Assembly: GCA_937902925.1 (NCBI GenBank)
Contig: CALFNN010000060.1
Location: forward strand, 1 to 64,000
Origin: an uncultured Opitutaceae bacterium
Lineage (GTDB): Bacteria; Verrucomicrobiota; Verrucomicrobiia; Opitutales; Opitutaceae
Length of the DNA stretch: 64,000 nt
Reading direction: 5' to 3'
Positions 1 to 7,708 of the stretch are shown piece by piece. Both the position numbers and the translations under genes were made by a program. Within the stretch, counting starts at the first letter, position 1, and each line of letters opens with the position of its first letter. The notes under the pieces are model-generated. The model was not told where the DNA came from. It did no database searches and was given only the letters and a program-made list of their open reading frames with translations.

Positions 1-455
1 GGACAAGGCGGGTTGAAGGGGGAAGCCAGGAATCTGGGAACGAAGCCCGATCAGGTTGATTCGTTCATGGTTTCCTGGCTTTTGAATTAATTCATCCAAG
101 GCAGGTGAAATTCAGAAGCCAAAAAGCCGGGAATCGGGCTGAGCCGGGCCAGACAGGTTGAAGGGGGAAGCCAGGAATCTGGGAACGAAGCCCGATCAGG
201 TTGATTCGTTCATGGTTTCCTGGCTTTTGAATTAATTCATCCAAGGCAGGTGAAATTCAGAAGCCAAAAAGCCGGGAATCGGGCTGAGCCGGGCCAGACA
301 GGTTGAAGGGGGAAGCCAGGAATCTGGGAACGAAGCCCGATCAGGCCGATTCGTTCATGGTTTCCTGGCTTTTGAATTAATTTATCCAGGCGGGTGAATT
401 CAGAAGCCAGAAAGCCGGGAATCGATCCGATTGAGGCAGGAATTATTCCTGGTTT
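1..455. repeat. Tandem 145-bp repeat array related to the GxxExxY cassette
   Basis: Three head-to-tail units begin at 11, 156 and 301, a period of 145 bp. The first two are almost identical and the third diverges after about position 400. Within each period an arm of the AATTCAGAAGCC type (109-128, 254-273, 397-416) and an inverse arm ending in TTTTGAATT (69-88, 214-233, 359-378) bound a 125-bp element, with about 20 bp between elements. Read on the minus strand, the inverse arm runs straight into ATGAACGAA, the same bases that open the GxxExxY gene at 9175. The array therefore looks like amplified, internally deleted copies of that cassette. No convincing gene lies in 1-556. Confidence 0.85.
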
Positions 456-556
456 CATGGCTTCCCGCTCAATCTTTCCGAGCAGGAGACACGTTCCCGT
501 AATTTTTTCCGTGTCTTCCGGGTGATCCGTGGGCCAAGCTTTGCGTTCCTTCCCAC

Positions 557-1771
557 ATGCGAATCCGCGCCTTTCAAGGTCTCGTCCCACCAGCCGCCCA
601 TGCGCCCGAGGTGGCGTGCGTGCCCTACGATGTCGTCAACGCTGCCGAAGCCGCGGCCCTCGCCGCGGGCAAGCCGCGCAGCCTGCTGCACGTCGATCGG
701 GCCGAGATTGACCTGCCGGCCGGCACCGATCCGCACAGCGACGCGGTCTACGCGAAGGCACGGGAGAATTTTCTCGCATTGCAGGCCAACGGCTCGATCG
801 GCCGCGAGGCCGGGCCGTCGCTTTACGTTTACGAGCAGCAGATGGGCCCGCACCGCCAGCGGGGACTCGTGGCGGTCTGCCACGTCGACGACTACGACGC
901 CGGGTTGATCAAGAAGCACGAGAAGACGCGCAAGGACAAGGAGGACGACCGCACGCGGCTGATCGACACGCTCGGGGCCAACACCGGCCCGGTTTTCCTG
1001 ACCTATCGCGACGAGGCGGCGGTGACGGCGCTCGTCGAGGCGAAGGTGAAGGAGCCGCCGGCGCACGATTTCACGGCGCCGGATGGCATCCGACACACCG
1101 CGTGGCGGGTGGCGGGCGGCGACGAGTGGGTGAAGGCGTTCGGGCGCGTGCCCGTGACCTACATCGCCGACGGCCATCATCGGGCGGCAAGCGCGGCACG
1201 CGTGGCCCGGCTGCGGCGGGAGCGGAATCCGCGGCACACGGGCAACGAGGACTACAACTGGTTCCTCTGCGTGCTGTTCCCGGCGAGCGAATTGAAAATC
1301 CTCCCCTACAACCGGATCGTGCTCGACCTGAACGATCGCACCCCCGAGGCGTTGCTGGCGGAGGTGAAGGCGGGGTTCGGGCTGGTGGAGAATGCGCCGC
1401 CGTCTCCGACCGCGGTGGGCGACGTCAGCATGTATCTTGGTGGGAAATGGCACGGGCTGCGGTGCGCGGCCGACCCGAAGACCGACCCGGTGGCGCGACT
1501 CGACGTGAGCGTGCTGCAGGACAGATTGCTCGCGCCGGTGCTCGGGATCGAGGACGTGCGGACGAGCAAGCGGATCGACTTCGTCGGCGGCATCCGCGGC
1601 CCGGGCGAGCTGGTGAAACGGGTCGACGCGGAGGGCGGGGTGGCGTTCTCGATGTATCCCGTGACGCTCGGCCAGTTGATGGACATCGCCGATGCGGGCC
1701 AGATCATGCCACCGAAGAGCACGTGGTTCGAGCCGAAGCTCCGGTCGGGGCTGTTCATCCACACCTTTTAA
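557..1771 (+). CDS. DUF1015 family protein
   Basis: The 404-residue protein has the usual length of the DUF1015 (COG4198) family. Visible hallmarks are an N-terminal VPYDVV segment, the HEKTR motif near residue 120, an ADGHHRAASA motif near residue 203, and a C-terminal segment ending in TWFEPKLRSGLF. It is a soluble cytoplasmic protein with no signal peptide. The family's biochemical function is not established; in other genomes it often sits next to serine-biosynthesis genes, which is not the case here. The ATG at 557 gives the family's usual N-terminus (RIRAFQGLVP). No clear Shine-Dalgarno sequence precedes it, and the repeat array lies just upstream. Confidence 0.9.
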   Translation: MRIRAFQGLVPPAAHAPEVACVPYDVVNAAEAAALAAGKPRSLLHVDRAEIDLPAGTDPHSDAVYAKARENFLALQANGSIGREAGPSLYVYEQQMGPHRQRGLVAVCHVDDYDAGLIKKHEKTRKDKEDDRTRLIDTLGANTGPVFLTYRDEAAVTALVEAKVKEPPAHDFTAPDGIRHTAWRVAGGDEWVKAFGRVPVTYIADGHHRAASAARVARLRRERNPRHTGNEDYNWFLCVLFPASELKILPYNRIVLDLNDRTPEALLAEVKAGFGLVENAPPSPTAVGDVSMYLGGKWHGLRCAADPKTDPVARLDVSVLQDRLLAPVLGIEDVRTSKRIDFVGGIRGPGELVKRVDAEGGVAFSMYPVTLGQLMDIADAGQIMPPKSTWFEPKLRSGLFIHTF

Positions 1772-1831
1772 GACCGGCGGGTTGCGCCGCCGAACCGCGG
1801 GTTGGCGCGACTTTTGCATAGGGACGCCCGC

Positions 1832-3169
1832 ATGAACCTCCCCTTGATTCTCGCCTCCGCCGCTCCCGGCGCCGATATCCCGCCCGCGCTCATCGCCCCG
1901 TTCGGGCTGCTGCTGCTGCTCATCGCGACGATGCCGCTCTCGCCGGCCCGCGTGAAGCACGTTTGGGATCACTATTACCCGCACATCGCGGTCGGGCTCG
2001 GGGCGCTCGTGGGCCTCTACTATTTGCTCAGGATTCCGGAGGGCGGCCACGTGATCGGCCACACGGCGGCGGAGTATTTCTCGTTCATCTCGCTCATCGG
2101 GTCGCTGTTCGTCGTCGCGGGCGGGATCCATATCAAGGTGAAGGGCGAGGCGACGCCCGTGGTCAACGTGGTCTTCCTCGCGATCGGCGCGCTGGCGGCG
2201 AACTTCATCGGGACGACGGGTGCGTCGATGGTGCTGATCCGGCCGTGGATCCGGATGAACAAGATCCGCATCAGCGCCTATCACGTGGTGTTTTTCATCT
2301 TCGTGGTGTCGAACGTCGGCGGCGCGCTCACGCCGGTCGGCGATCCGCCCTTGTTCCTCGGCTACCTGCAAGGCGTGCCGTTTTTCTGGCTGATCTCGAA
2401 CGTCATCGTGCAGTGGCTGGTCACGCTCGCCCTCATCCTCGCGGCCTTCTACGCGTTCGACCGGCGTGGGTTCAAGCACATGCCGGTGCGGTTGCAGCAC
2501 GACCTCGAGTCGCACGCCGAGACCTGGCGGTTCGACGGGATGGTCAACGTGCTGTTCCTGATGGTGATCATCGGCGCGGTGTTCGTGCCGGACGTGTTCT
2601 TCCTGCGCGAGGCGGTCATGCTCGGCACGGCGGTGGCGAGTTATTTCCTGACGCCGAAACAGGTGCACGAGGAGAACGCGTTCAGCTTCGGGCCGATCAA
2701 GGAGGTGGCGTTCCTGTTCGTGGGGATTTTCGCGACGATGATGCCGGCGCTCGGTTATCTGGAGCAGCACGGCCAGGAGTTCGGCTTCAACCGGCCGGCG
2801 CAATACTACTTCAGCTCGGGCGCGCTCTCCTCGGTGCTGGACAATGCGCCGACCTACGTGAATTTCCTGCAGCTTGCGCAGACGACGGCCACGGCGGGGA
2901 ACCCGGCGGCGTTTGCCGCGGCGGGCGACAATCCGGTCGCGGCGGTGCGGGTCCTGCTCGCGGAGAAGCCGCTGTTCGTCATCGCGGTGAGCCTCGGGTC
3001 GGTGTTCTTCGGTGCGATGACCTACATCGGCAACGGGCCGAACTTCATGGTGAAGTCCATCGCGCATGACGCGGGCGTGCACTGCCCGAGTTTCTTCGGC
3101 TACATCATCCGCTACAGCCTGCCGATCCTGCTGCCGATCCTCGCGGTGAGCGGATGGCTGTTCCTGTAG
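1832..3169 (+). CDS. Sodium:proton antiporter-like protein of the citrate/arsenite transporter superfamily
   Basis: The 445-residue protein is almost entirely hydrophobic, with roughly 11-12 predicted membrane helices. Motifs typical of the NhaD/ArsB/CitMHS ion-transporter superfamily are visible: GTTGASMVLIRP, SNVGGALTPVGDPPLFLGYL, and a C-terminal TYIGNGPNFMVKSIA. Together they suggest a cation/proton antiporter of the inner membrane; the transported ion cannot be read from sequence. The ATG at 1832 is preferred over upstream in-frame starts because it leads directly into the first hydrophobic segment. The gene lies 60 bp after the DUF1015 gene on the same strand, so co-transcription is possible. 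Confidence 0.85.
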   Translation: MNLPLILASAAPGADIPPALIAPFGLLLLLIATMPLSPARVKHVWDHYYPHIAVGLGALVGLYYLLRIPEGGHVIGHTAAEYFSFISLIGSLFVVAGGIHIKVKGEATPVVNVVFLAIGALAANFIGTTGASMVLIRPWIRMNKIRISAYHVVFFIFVVSNVGGALTPVGDPPLFLGYLQGVPFFWLISNVIVQWLVTLALILAAFYAFDRRGFKHMPVRLQHDLESHAETWRFDGMVNVLFLMVIIGAVFVPDVFFLREAVMLGTAVASYFLTPKQVHEENAFSFGPIKEVAFLFVGIFATMMPALGYLEQHGQEFGFNRPAQYYFSSGALSSVLDNAPTYVNFLQLAQTTATAGNPAAFAAAGDNPVAAVRVLLAEKPLFVIAVSLGSVFFGAMTYIGNGPNFMVKSIAHDAGVHCPSFFGYIIRYSLPILLPILAVSGWLFL

Positions 3170-3219
3170 CGGGGCGGGGAGCGGCGTGAAACGTTGCGTG
3201 GATTTTCCGGGTTCGGAAC

Positions 3220-3247
3220 TTGTCCGTCACCGCCCGGTTGATAGACT
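3220..3247 (+). promoter_or_regulatory. Candidate sigma70-type promoter for the DGQHR gene
   Basis: TTGTCC (3220-3225) and TAGACT (3242-3247) are separated by 16 bp and lie about 57 bp upstream of the ATG at 3305. The match is weak. Promoter consensus in this phylum is poorly defined, so this is only a candidate. Confidence 0.25.
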
Positions 3248-3304
3248 GTCACTTCGCCGGGAGCCCGCGGCCGAGCCGCCTCACCCTCAACCCAGGATTC
3301 GCCC

Positions 3305-4429
3305 ATGATCGCCACGCAGATTCGCCAGAAGGATGCCGTCTTTTATTTCGCCTCGTATGACTCGGAGCACCTGCTGAAACAGGTGCGGTTCATCAGCCGC
3401 TTTTACGAGGAGGAGGGGCCCGGCATCAAGGCGGAGGAGGTGCCGGCGGACGACGATGTCGCGCAGTTCATTTCCAAGATCGAGCGGAGCGACAAGGCGT
3501 TCCAGCGCGAGCTGTCGCGCGCGAAGGCGGCGGCGATCCGGAATTTCTACGAGACCGCCATCTCGCAGCCGCCGATTCCCGGCACGGTGCTGCTCTTCAC
3601 GCCGCAGAAGCTGCACTTCGAGGCGTGGACCGACAACAGCGGCGTGGGCCGCCTGCAGGAACCGACGGAAAAATATTTGATCATCGACGGCCAGCACCGG
3701 CTCGCGGCGCTCCAGTTCTACGCGCGCACGCACCCGGAGGAGGCGCGGAACATCAAGGTGCCGTGCATCATCTTCGACGGCCGGAGCGACGACTTCGCGA
3801 CGGAGATGTTCGTGATCATCAACTCCACGCCGACCCGCATCAACAAGAGCCATCTCGTCGACCTCTACGAGCGCGTGTCGTGGGCCGAGCCGGACCGCCG
3901 GTTCGCGGCGCACATCGCGGAGATGCTCTACAGCGCCGGGGACAGCCCGCTGCGCTACCGGATCAACCGGCTCGGCGGGCGCAGCAAGCAGGAGAAATGG
4001 ATCTTGCAGGCGGAGCTGTTCAACGAGATCCACCGCTGGGTGAAAAAAATCTGGAAACAGATCGAGCCCCACGGCACCGACAAGCGCGCCGCGGAGCGCT
4101 ACTACGACATGGCGCGGGATTTCCTGAAGGCGGCGGCGCAGGTCTGGGGCGAAACGTGGGGCAGCTCGGGCTACATGGTCACGAAGCCGGTCGCGTTGAA
4201 GGCGATGCTGCGCGTGGGCGCGGACCTTGCCGCCGAGGATGCGGAGCCGGTCGACGGTCGGGTGGAGCGCTGGCGGACGCGGCTCGCGCCGTGGACGGAA
4301 CAGGCACGCGAGTTTCGTAACGAGGGCTTCTACGAACGCTTCCCCGCGAAGGGGCAGATCGAGCGCGTGACGCGGATTCACCGCGAACTCGGGCGGCTCG
4401 CGGGGATCGTCCCGCGCGGGCGCGGCTAG
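3305..4429 (+). CDS. DGQHR domain protein (DndB-like)
   Basis: This is a 374-residue soluble protein. The signature LIIDGQHRLAAL spans about residues 125-136, with DGQHR at 128-132. It is followed by IINSTPTRINKSHLVDLYE, the second block typical of DGQHR/DndB-like proteins. DndB is the transcriptional regulator of DNA phosphorothioation clusters, and related DGQHR proteins occur in defence islands. No dnd, dpt or restriction genes are visible next to this copy, so it is an orphan here. It could be an isolated regulator, a remnant of a defence island, or a protein of unrelated role. The ATG at 3305 is the first in frame and no upstream alternative is better. Confidence 0.85.
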   Translation: MIATQIRQKDAVFYFASYDSEHLLKQVRFISRFYEEEGPGIKAEEVPADDDVAQFISKIERSDKAFQRELSRAKAAAIRNFYETAISQPPIPGTVLLFTPQKLHFEAWTDNSGVGRLQEPTEKYLIIDGQHRLAALQFYARTHPEEARNIKVPCIIFDGRSDDFATEMFVIINSTPTRINKSHLVDLYERVSWAEPDRRFAAHIAEMLYSAGDSPLRYRINRLGGRSKQEKWILQAELFNEIHRWVKKIWKQIEPHGTDKRAAERYYDMARDFLKAAAQVWGETWGSSGYMVTKPVALKAMLRVGADLAAEDAEPVDGRVERWRTRLAPWTEQAREFRNEGFYERFPAKGQIERVTRIHRELGRLAGIVPRGRG

Positions 4430-4437
4430 GCAGGCAT

Positions 4438-5283
4438 TCAGCCGCCGAGTTTGCGTTTCGCGTCGTCCGGGACGTCGACCTCGGTGGTGCCGATATCCTT
4501 CACCGAGGTGTTCATCGTTTGGTGCACCTCGAAATTTTTCCGGCCATACTCGGTGGGAGCCGAAATCACGCCGGCCAGTTTTACCTGGTAGCGCGTTACG
4601 ATGCCGTCGCGAATCCAAAGCGTGAAGGTGCCGCTCGCCTGGCGGGGCACGATCTTCTTGTCGCCGTCGTGCACGAGCAACAGCGCCGCGCCGTATTCCG
4701 TGAGGGTGCCCGTCACCGTGTCGCCGTCGACCTTGAGGTCGTCGTGGCTGCTGACGATCACCCCGAGTTCCAAGTGGGGCGGGTTGATGGACAACTGCTG
4801 GTTGCTGTAACCGCGGTCCTCCCCGCGTTCGGGCGGCCGGGGCCGCGGGGCCGGGATCACGGGAATCCGCCCCATTCCGCCGAGGCCCATCCCGGCCGGC
4901 ATGCTGGCGTTGGGCAGGCTGTCGAAGTCGGAGTCATCGGGCGGCGGCAACGGCAGATCCCCGGGGTGCTTCCAGCCGCCGTCGGTGCGGACCACGCAGT
5001 TCACGTTGTCGGAGAAAATGGCGTCGAGCGGATCGCGGACTTCGCGATTCATCCGTGGCCGCAGGCTCGGCGGAGCCGGCATGGTGATCCGGCTGTAACC
5101 GCCCACCGCCGTCCGGCCGCTAATCTCGTAGGAACGCGCATCGTCGTCGACCTCCGTGACCCAACTGTAGTTCGGCTCGTCCGAGAGTTTCATCGCCGCG
5201 ACAATCGCGGTCTCGACCGGCCCGGCGCGGACAACGGCGCCGAGCAGCGGCAGGGCGGAGACGAGGAGAATCGAAAATTTCAT
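4438..5283 (-). CDS. Secreted protein of unknown function, paralog A
   Basis: This is a 281-residue protein. The start at 5283 gives a signal peptide (MKFSILLVSALPLLGAVVRAG); the longer open frame upstream lacks one. The mature part begins PVETAIVAAMKLSDEPNYSW, has a Pro/Gly-rich middle (about residues 125-170), and ends with a segment typical of periplasmic LolA-like folds, VDVPDDAKRKLGG. It is clearly paralogous to the next gene upstream on this strand, sharing NYSWVT-VDDDARSYEI-GRT, a GDTV-GTL segment and the C-terminus. The family is not one I recognise. It is probably a periplasmic or cell-surface protein. Confidence 0.75.
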   Translation of the reverse strand: MKFSILLVSALPLLGAVVRAGPVETAIVAAMKLSDEPNYSWVTEVDDDARSYEISGRTAVGGYSRITMPAPPSLRPRMNREVRDPLDAIFSDNVNCVVRTDGGWKHPGDLPLPPPDDSDFDSLPNASMPAGMGLGGMGRIPVIPAPRPRPPERGEDRGYSNQQLSINPPHLELGVIVSSHDDLKVDGDTVTGTLTEYGAALLLVHDGDKKIVPRQASGTFTLWIRDGIVTRYQVKLAGVISAPTEYGRKNFEVHQTMNTSVKDIGTTEVDVPDDAKRKLGG

Positions 5284-5367
5284 GAAACGCGGCGTGCGAG
5301 CGGCACGGCCGGAGTTTGCCAAACCGCGGGGCACAATGCCAGCCGAACCGCGGGACCCGGGGCCGCT

Positions 5368-6210
5368 TCAGGTCCCGAGCTTTTTCTTCGCCTCGTCCGG
5401 GATGTCGAGCGTCGTGGTGCCGACGTCCTTCAGTTCGGTCGTGGCGGTCTGGTGGACCTCGACCTCGCGCCGGCTGCCGTTGGTCATGACGGCGAGGGTG
5501 CCGGTGAGCTTCAATTCGTATTTCACGAGGACACCGTCCTTGATCCAAAGCCGGAACGTGCCGCTGGCGGTGAGCGGCGTGATCTCCTTCTGGCCGGGAT
5601 GGACCAACAGCAGCTTCGCGCCCGTCTCGTTGAGCGTGCCGCTCACGGTGTCGCCGTCGGCGGTCATGTCGGTGTGGCTGGCCACGATGATGCCGATCTC
5701 CTCGGCGGGCCGGCTGAGCGTGAGTTGCAGGTTGCTGAACGGTGGCGGCGTGCCGTCCGGGCTGCCGCCGGAACTGCCGCGCCGCCCGCGACCGCGCCGC
5801 CCGCCCATCCCGCCGCCGCCGTAACCGCCATAGCCACCCCCGCCGGGGCCGCCCCGGTAGCCCGAATTCTGGGCGGCGGTCAGCTCCTCGGGGGTCTTCC
5901 AGCCGGAGGGGGTTTGAATCACGAGCTTTTCGTCGCCCTTGAACACGGTCTCGACCTGGTTGTCGCTGCTCGCGGTGTTGCGCATCACGCCGCGGCGCAG
6001 GGCGGCGACGATGGGCATCTCGACGACGGAATAGTCGGTCTGGTCGGTCCTGCCGGCGATCTCGTAGGAACGGGCGTCGTCATCGACCGTGGTAACCCAG
6101 CTGTAGTTGGACGCGTCGGGAAGCTTCATCGCGGCGACGATGGCCGATTCGGCGGGGCCGGCATGCAACGCGGTGGCGGCGGCGAGGGCGGCGAGGACGG
6201 CGGCTCTCAT
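5368..6210 (-). CDS. Secreted protein of unknown function, paralog B
   Basis: This is a 280-residue protein. The start at 6210 (MRAAVLAALAAATALHAG) provides the signal peptide. It has the same architecture as the gene immediately downstream: an N-terminal AESAIVAAMKLPDASNYSW block, a central glycine/arginine-rich stretch (about residues 125-155, many GGYGG and GRRGR units), then GDTVSGTLNETGAKLLLVH and a C-terminal TLDIPDEAKKKLGT. The pair arose by tandem duplication, 84 bp apart, and differ mainly in the low-complexity middle. Their role is unknown. Confidence 0.75.
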   Translation of the reverse strand: MRAAVLAALAAATALHAGPAESAIVAAMKLPDASNYSWVTTVDDDARSYEIAGRTDQTDYSVVEMPIVAALRRGVMRNTASSDNQVETVFKGDEKLVIQTPSGWKTPEELTAAQNSGYRGGPGGGGYGGYGGGGMGGRRGRGRRGSSGGSPDGTPPPFSNLQLTLSRPAEEIGIIVASHTDMTADGDTVSGTLNETGAKLLLVHPGQKEITPLTASGTFRLWIKDGVLVKYELKLTGTLAVMTNGSRREVEVHQTATTELKDVGTTTLDIPDEAKKKLGT

Positions 6211-6259
6211 GGGGCGGGGCGGGGGGCGCAAGAGGTCAACGCGGCGGAGAGACGGTCGC

Positions 6260-6278
6260 CGCGGAAAATTGTTCCGCG
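6260..6278 (-). terminator. Hairpin just downstream of gdhA
   Basis: Arms CGCGGAA and TTCCGCG flank a 5-nt loop, 8 bp beyond the gdhA stop codon. There is no T-tract, so this may be a 3'-end protecting or factor-dependent structure rather than a classical intrinsic terminator. Confidence 0.3.
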
Positions 6279-6286
6279 AAAGAGGC

Positions 6287-7561
6287 TCAGGGAAACAGAC
6301 CCCGCGCGGCCTTGGCGTCGGCGACCCGCTGGATGCCGAGCGTCAGCGCCGCGAGGCGGCGGCTAAAGCCGAATTTCCGCTTCTGCGCGTCGACGGCGTC
6401 CTTGGCCTTGTCGAGGATGCCGTAGAGCTTCTCCATCACCTCGTCGCGACTCCAGTAGAAGTTGGACAGGTTTTGCAGCCACTCGAAATAGGAGACGATG
6501 ACGCCGCCGGAGTTGCAGAGGACGTCGGGGATGAGCTCGATGTCCCCGCGGGCGTCGATGATGCGATCGGCGGTGTTGGTCGTCGGGCCGTTGGCGGCCT
6601 CGGCCAGCACGCGGCACTGGAGCTTTTTCGCGTTCTTCTCGGTGATGACGCGCTCGAGCGCGGCGGGGATGAGGACGGTGCACTTGAGCTCGAGCAGCTT
6701 CTCGTTGGTGATGGGCTCGCCACCGTCCCAGTCCTTGAGGACCTTCGCGTAGGCGAGGTAGGCGAGGGCCTTTTTGACGTCGATGCCCTTGGCGTTGAAA
6801 ACGCCGCCGGTGTAATCGGAGATGGCGACGATCTTCGCGCCGGAAGCGGAGAGGGCGAGGGCGGTCTCGCTGCCGACGTTGCCGAAACCCTGGATGGCGA
6901 CAGTGGCCTTGTTGATGGGGGCCTTGAGGTCCCCGAGGTATTTTTTGACCAGGTAGGCGACGCCGGCCCCGGTCGCCTCCCGCCGGCCCTGCGAGCCGCC
7001 GAGCGCGATCGGCTTGCCGGTGACGACCGCGGGAGCGAGATGGCCGACATGGTTCGAATACGTGTCCATCATCCAGCCCATGATCCGCTCGTTGGTGCCG
7101 ACATCGGGCGCGGGGACGTCGGTGTGCGGGCCGAGGAAGTTCACCATTTCCTGCATGTAGCGGCGGGAGAGATGCTCGAGCTCGGACAACGAGAGCTGGT
7201 TGGGGTCGACGATGACGCCGCCCTTGGCGCCGCCGTAGGGCAGGCCGACGAGCGAGCATTTCCAGCTCATCCACATCGCGAGCGCGGCGACCTCGCCGAG
7301 GGTCACGTGCTGGTGGAAGCGGATGCCGCCCTTCGAGGGGCCGGTCGAGAGGTTATGCTGGACGCGGTAGCCCTCGAAGACGGTGACGCTTCCGTCCTGG
7401 CGCTTGACCGGGAGGGAAACCGCGAGGCAGCGGCGCGGGTATTTGGTCCGGTCGCGGATGGCATCCGGGAGGCTGATGGCGTCGGCGGCCTTGTCGAACT
7501 GGCGGCAGGCCATCCGAAAGACGTCGGAATCGTAGAGGGTGGAGACGATGGCTTTGGACAT
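6287..7561 (-). CDS. gdhA: Glu/Leu/Phe/Val dehydrogenase (glutamate dehydrogenase)
   Basis: This 424-residue protein has the normal length for the hexameric NAD-type enzyme. It catalyses reversible oxidative deamination of glutamate to 2-oxoglutarate and ammonia. Visible family motifs are GPSKGGIRFH (about 74-83), GLPYGGAKGGV with the catalytic Lys near 113, PAPDVGTNERIMGWMMD, the Rossmann segment GFGNVGSE near 225, and AAANGPTTNTAD in the NAD domain. It is transcribed divergently from the gene at 7709. Paralog B lies 76 bp downstream. Substrate preference for glutamate over other amino acids is inferred from overall similarity. Confidence 0.95.
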   Translation of the reverse strand: MSKAIVSTLYDSDVFRMACRQFDKAADAISLPDAIRDRTKYPRRCLAVSLPVKRQDGSVTVFEGYRVQHNLSTGPSKGGIRFHQHVTLGEVAALAMWMSWKCSLVGLPYGGAKGGVIVDPNQLSLSELEHLSRRYMQEMVNFLGPHTDVPAPDVGTNERIMGWMMDTYSNHVGHLAPAVVTGKPIALGGSQGRREATGAGVAYLVKKYLGDLKAPINKATVAIQGFGNVGSETALALSASGAKIVAISDYTGGVFNAKGIDVKKALAYLAYAKVLKDWDGGEPITNEKLLELKCTVLIPAALERVITEKNAKKLQCRVLAEAANGPTTNTADRIIDARGDIELIPDVLCNSGGVIVSYFEWLQNLSNFYWSRDEVMEKLYGILDKAKDAVDAQKRKFGFSRRLAALTLGIQRVADAKAARGLFP

Positions 7562-7662
7562 TGGAACGGGCCGCGGCGGAAGCGGCGGAGGGTTGGACCG
7601 TTGAGGATGCGGGGAACTTGCGGGGCCGGAGACGGTTTAGCAATTGGCATCGGGCGCGGCGT

Positions 7663-7678
7663 CCGGTCAAATGACCGG
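7663..7678. promoter_or_regulatory. Palindrome in the gdhA / 7709 divergent promoter region
   Basis: A perfect inverted repeat, CCGGTCA-AA-TGACCGG, lies 30 bp upstream of the start at 7709 and about 100 bp upstream of gdhA. Its size and symmetry resemble an operator for a dimeric repressor such as a GntR-type regulator. No regulator gene is adjacent. Confidence 0.35.
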
Positions 7679-7708
7679 TGCTTATCCCGCGGCAACGCGG
7701 CGTGATAC

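Noticed and set aside
1-455. CRISPR array
   Set aside because: The repeat is a contiguous 145-bp tandem unit without unique spacers, and no cas genes are present.
455-3082. 875-codon minus-strand open frame opposite the DUF1015 and antiporter genes
   Set aside because: Arg/His-rich composition with no domain pattern, typical of an antisense shadow in GC-rich DNA; both plus-strand genes have clear family motifs.
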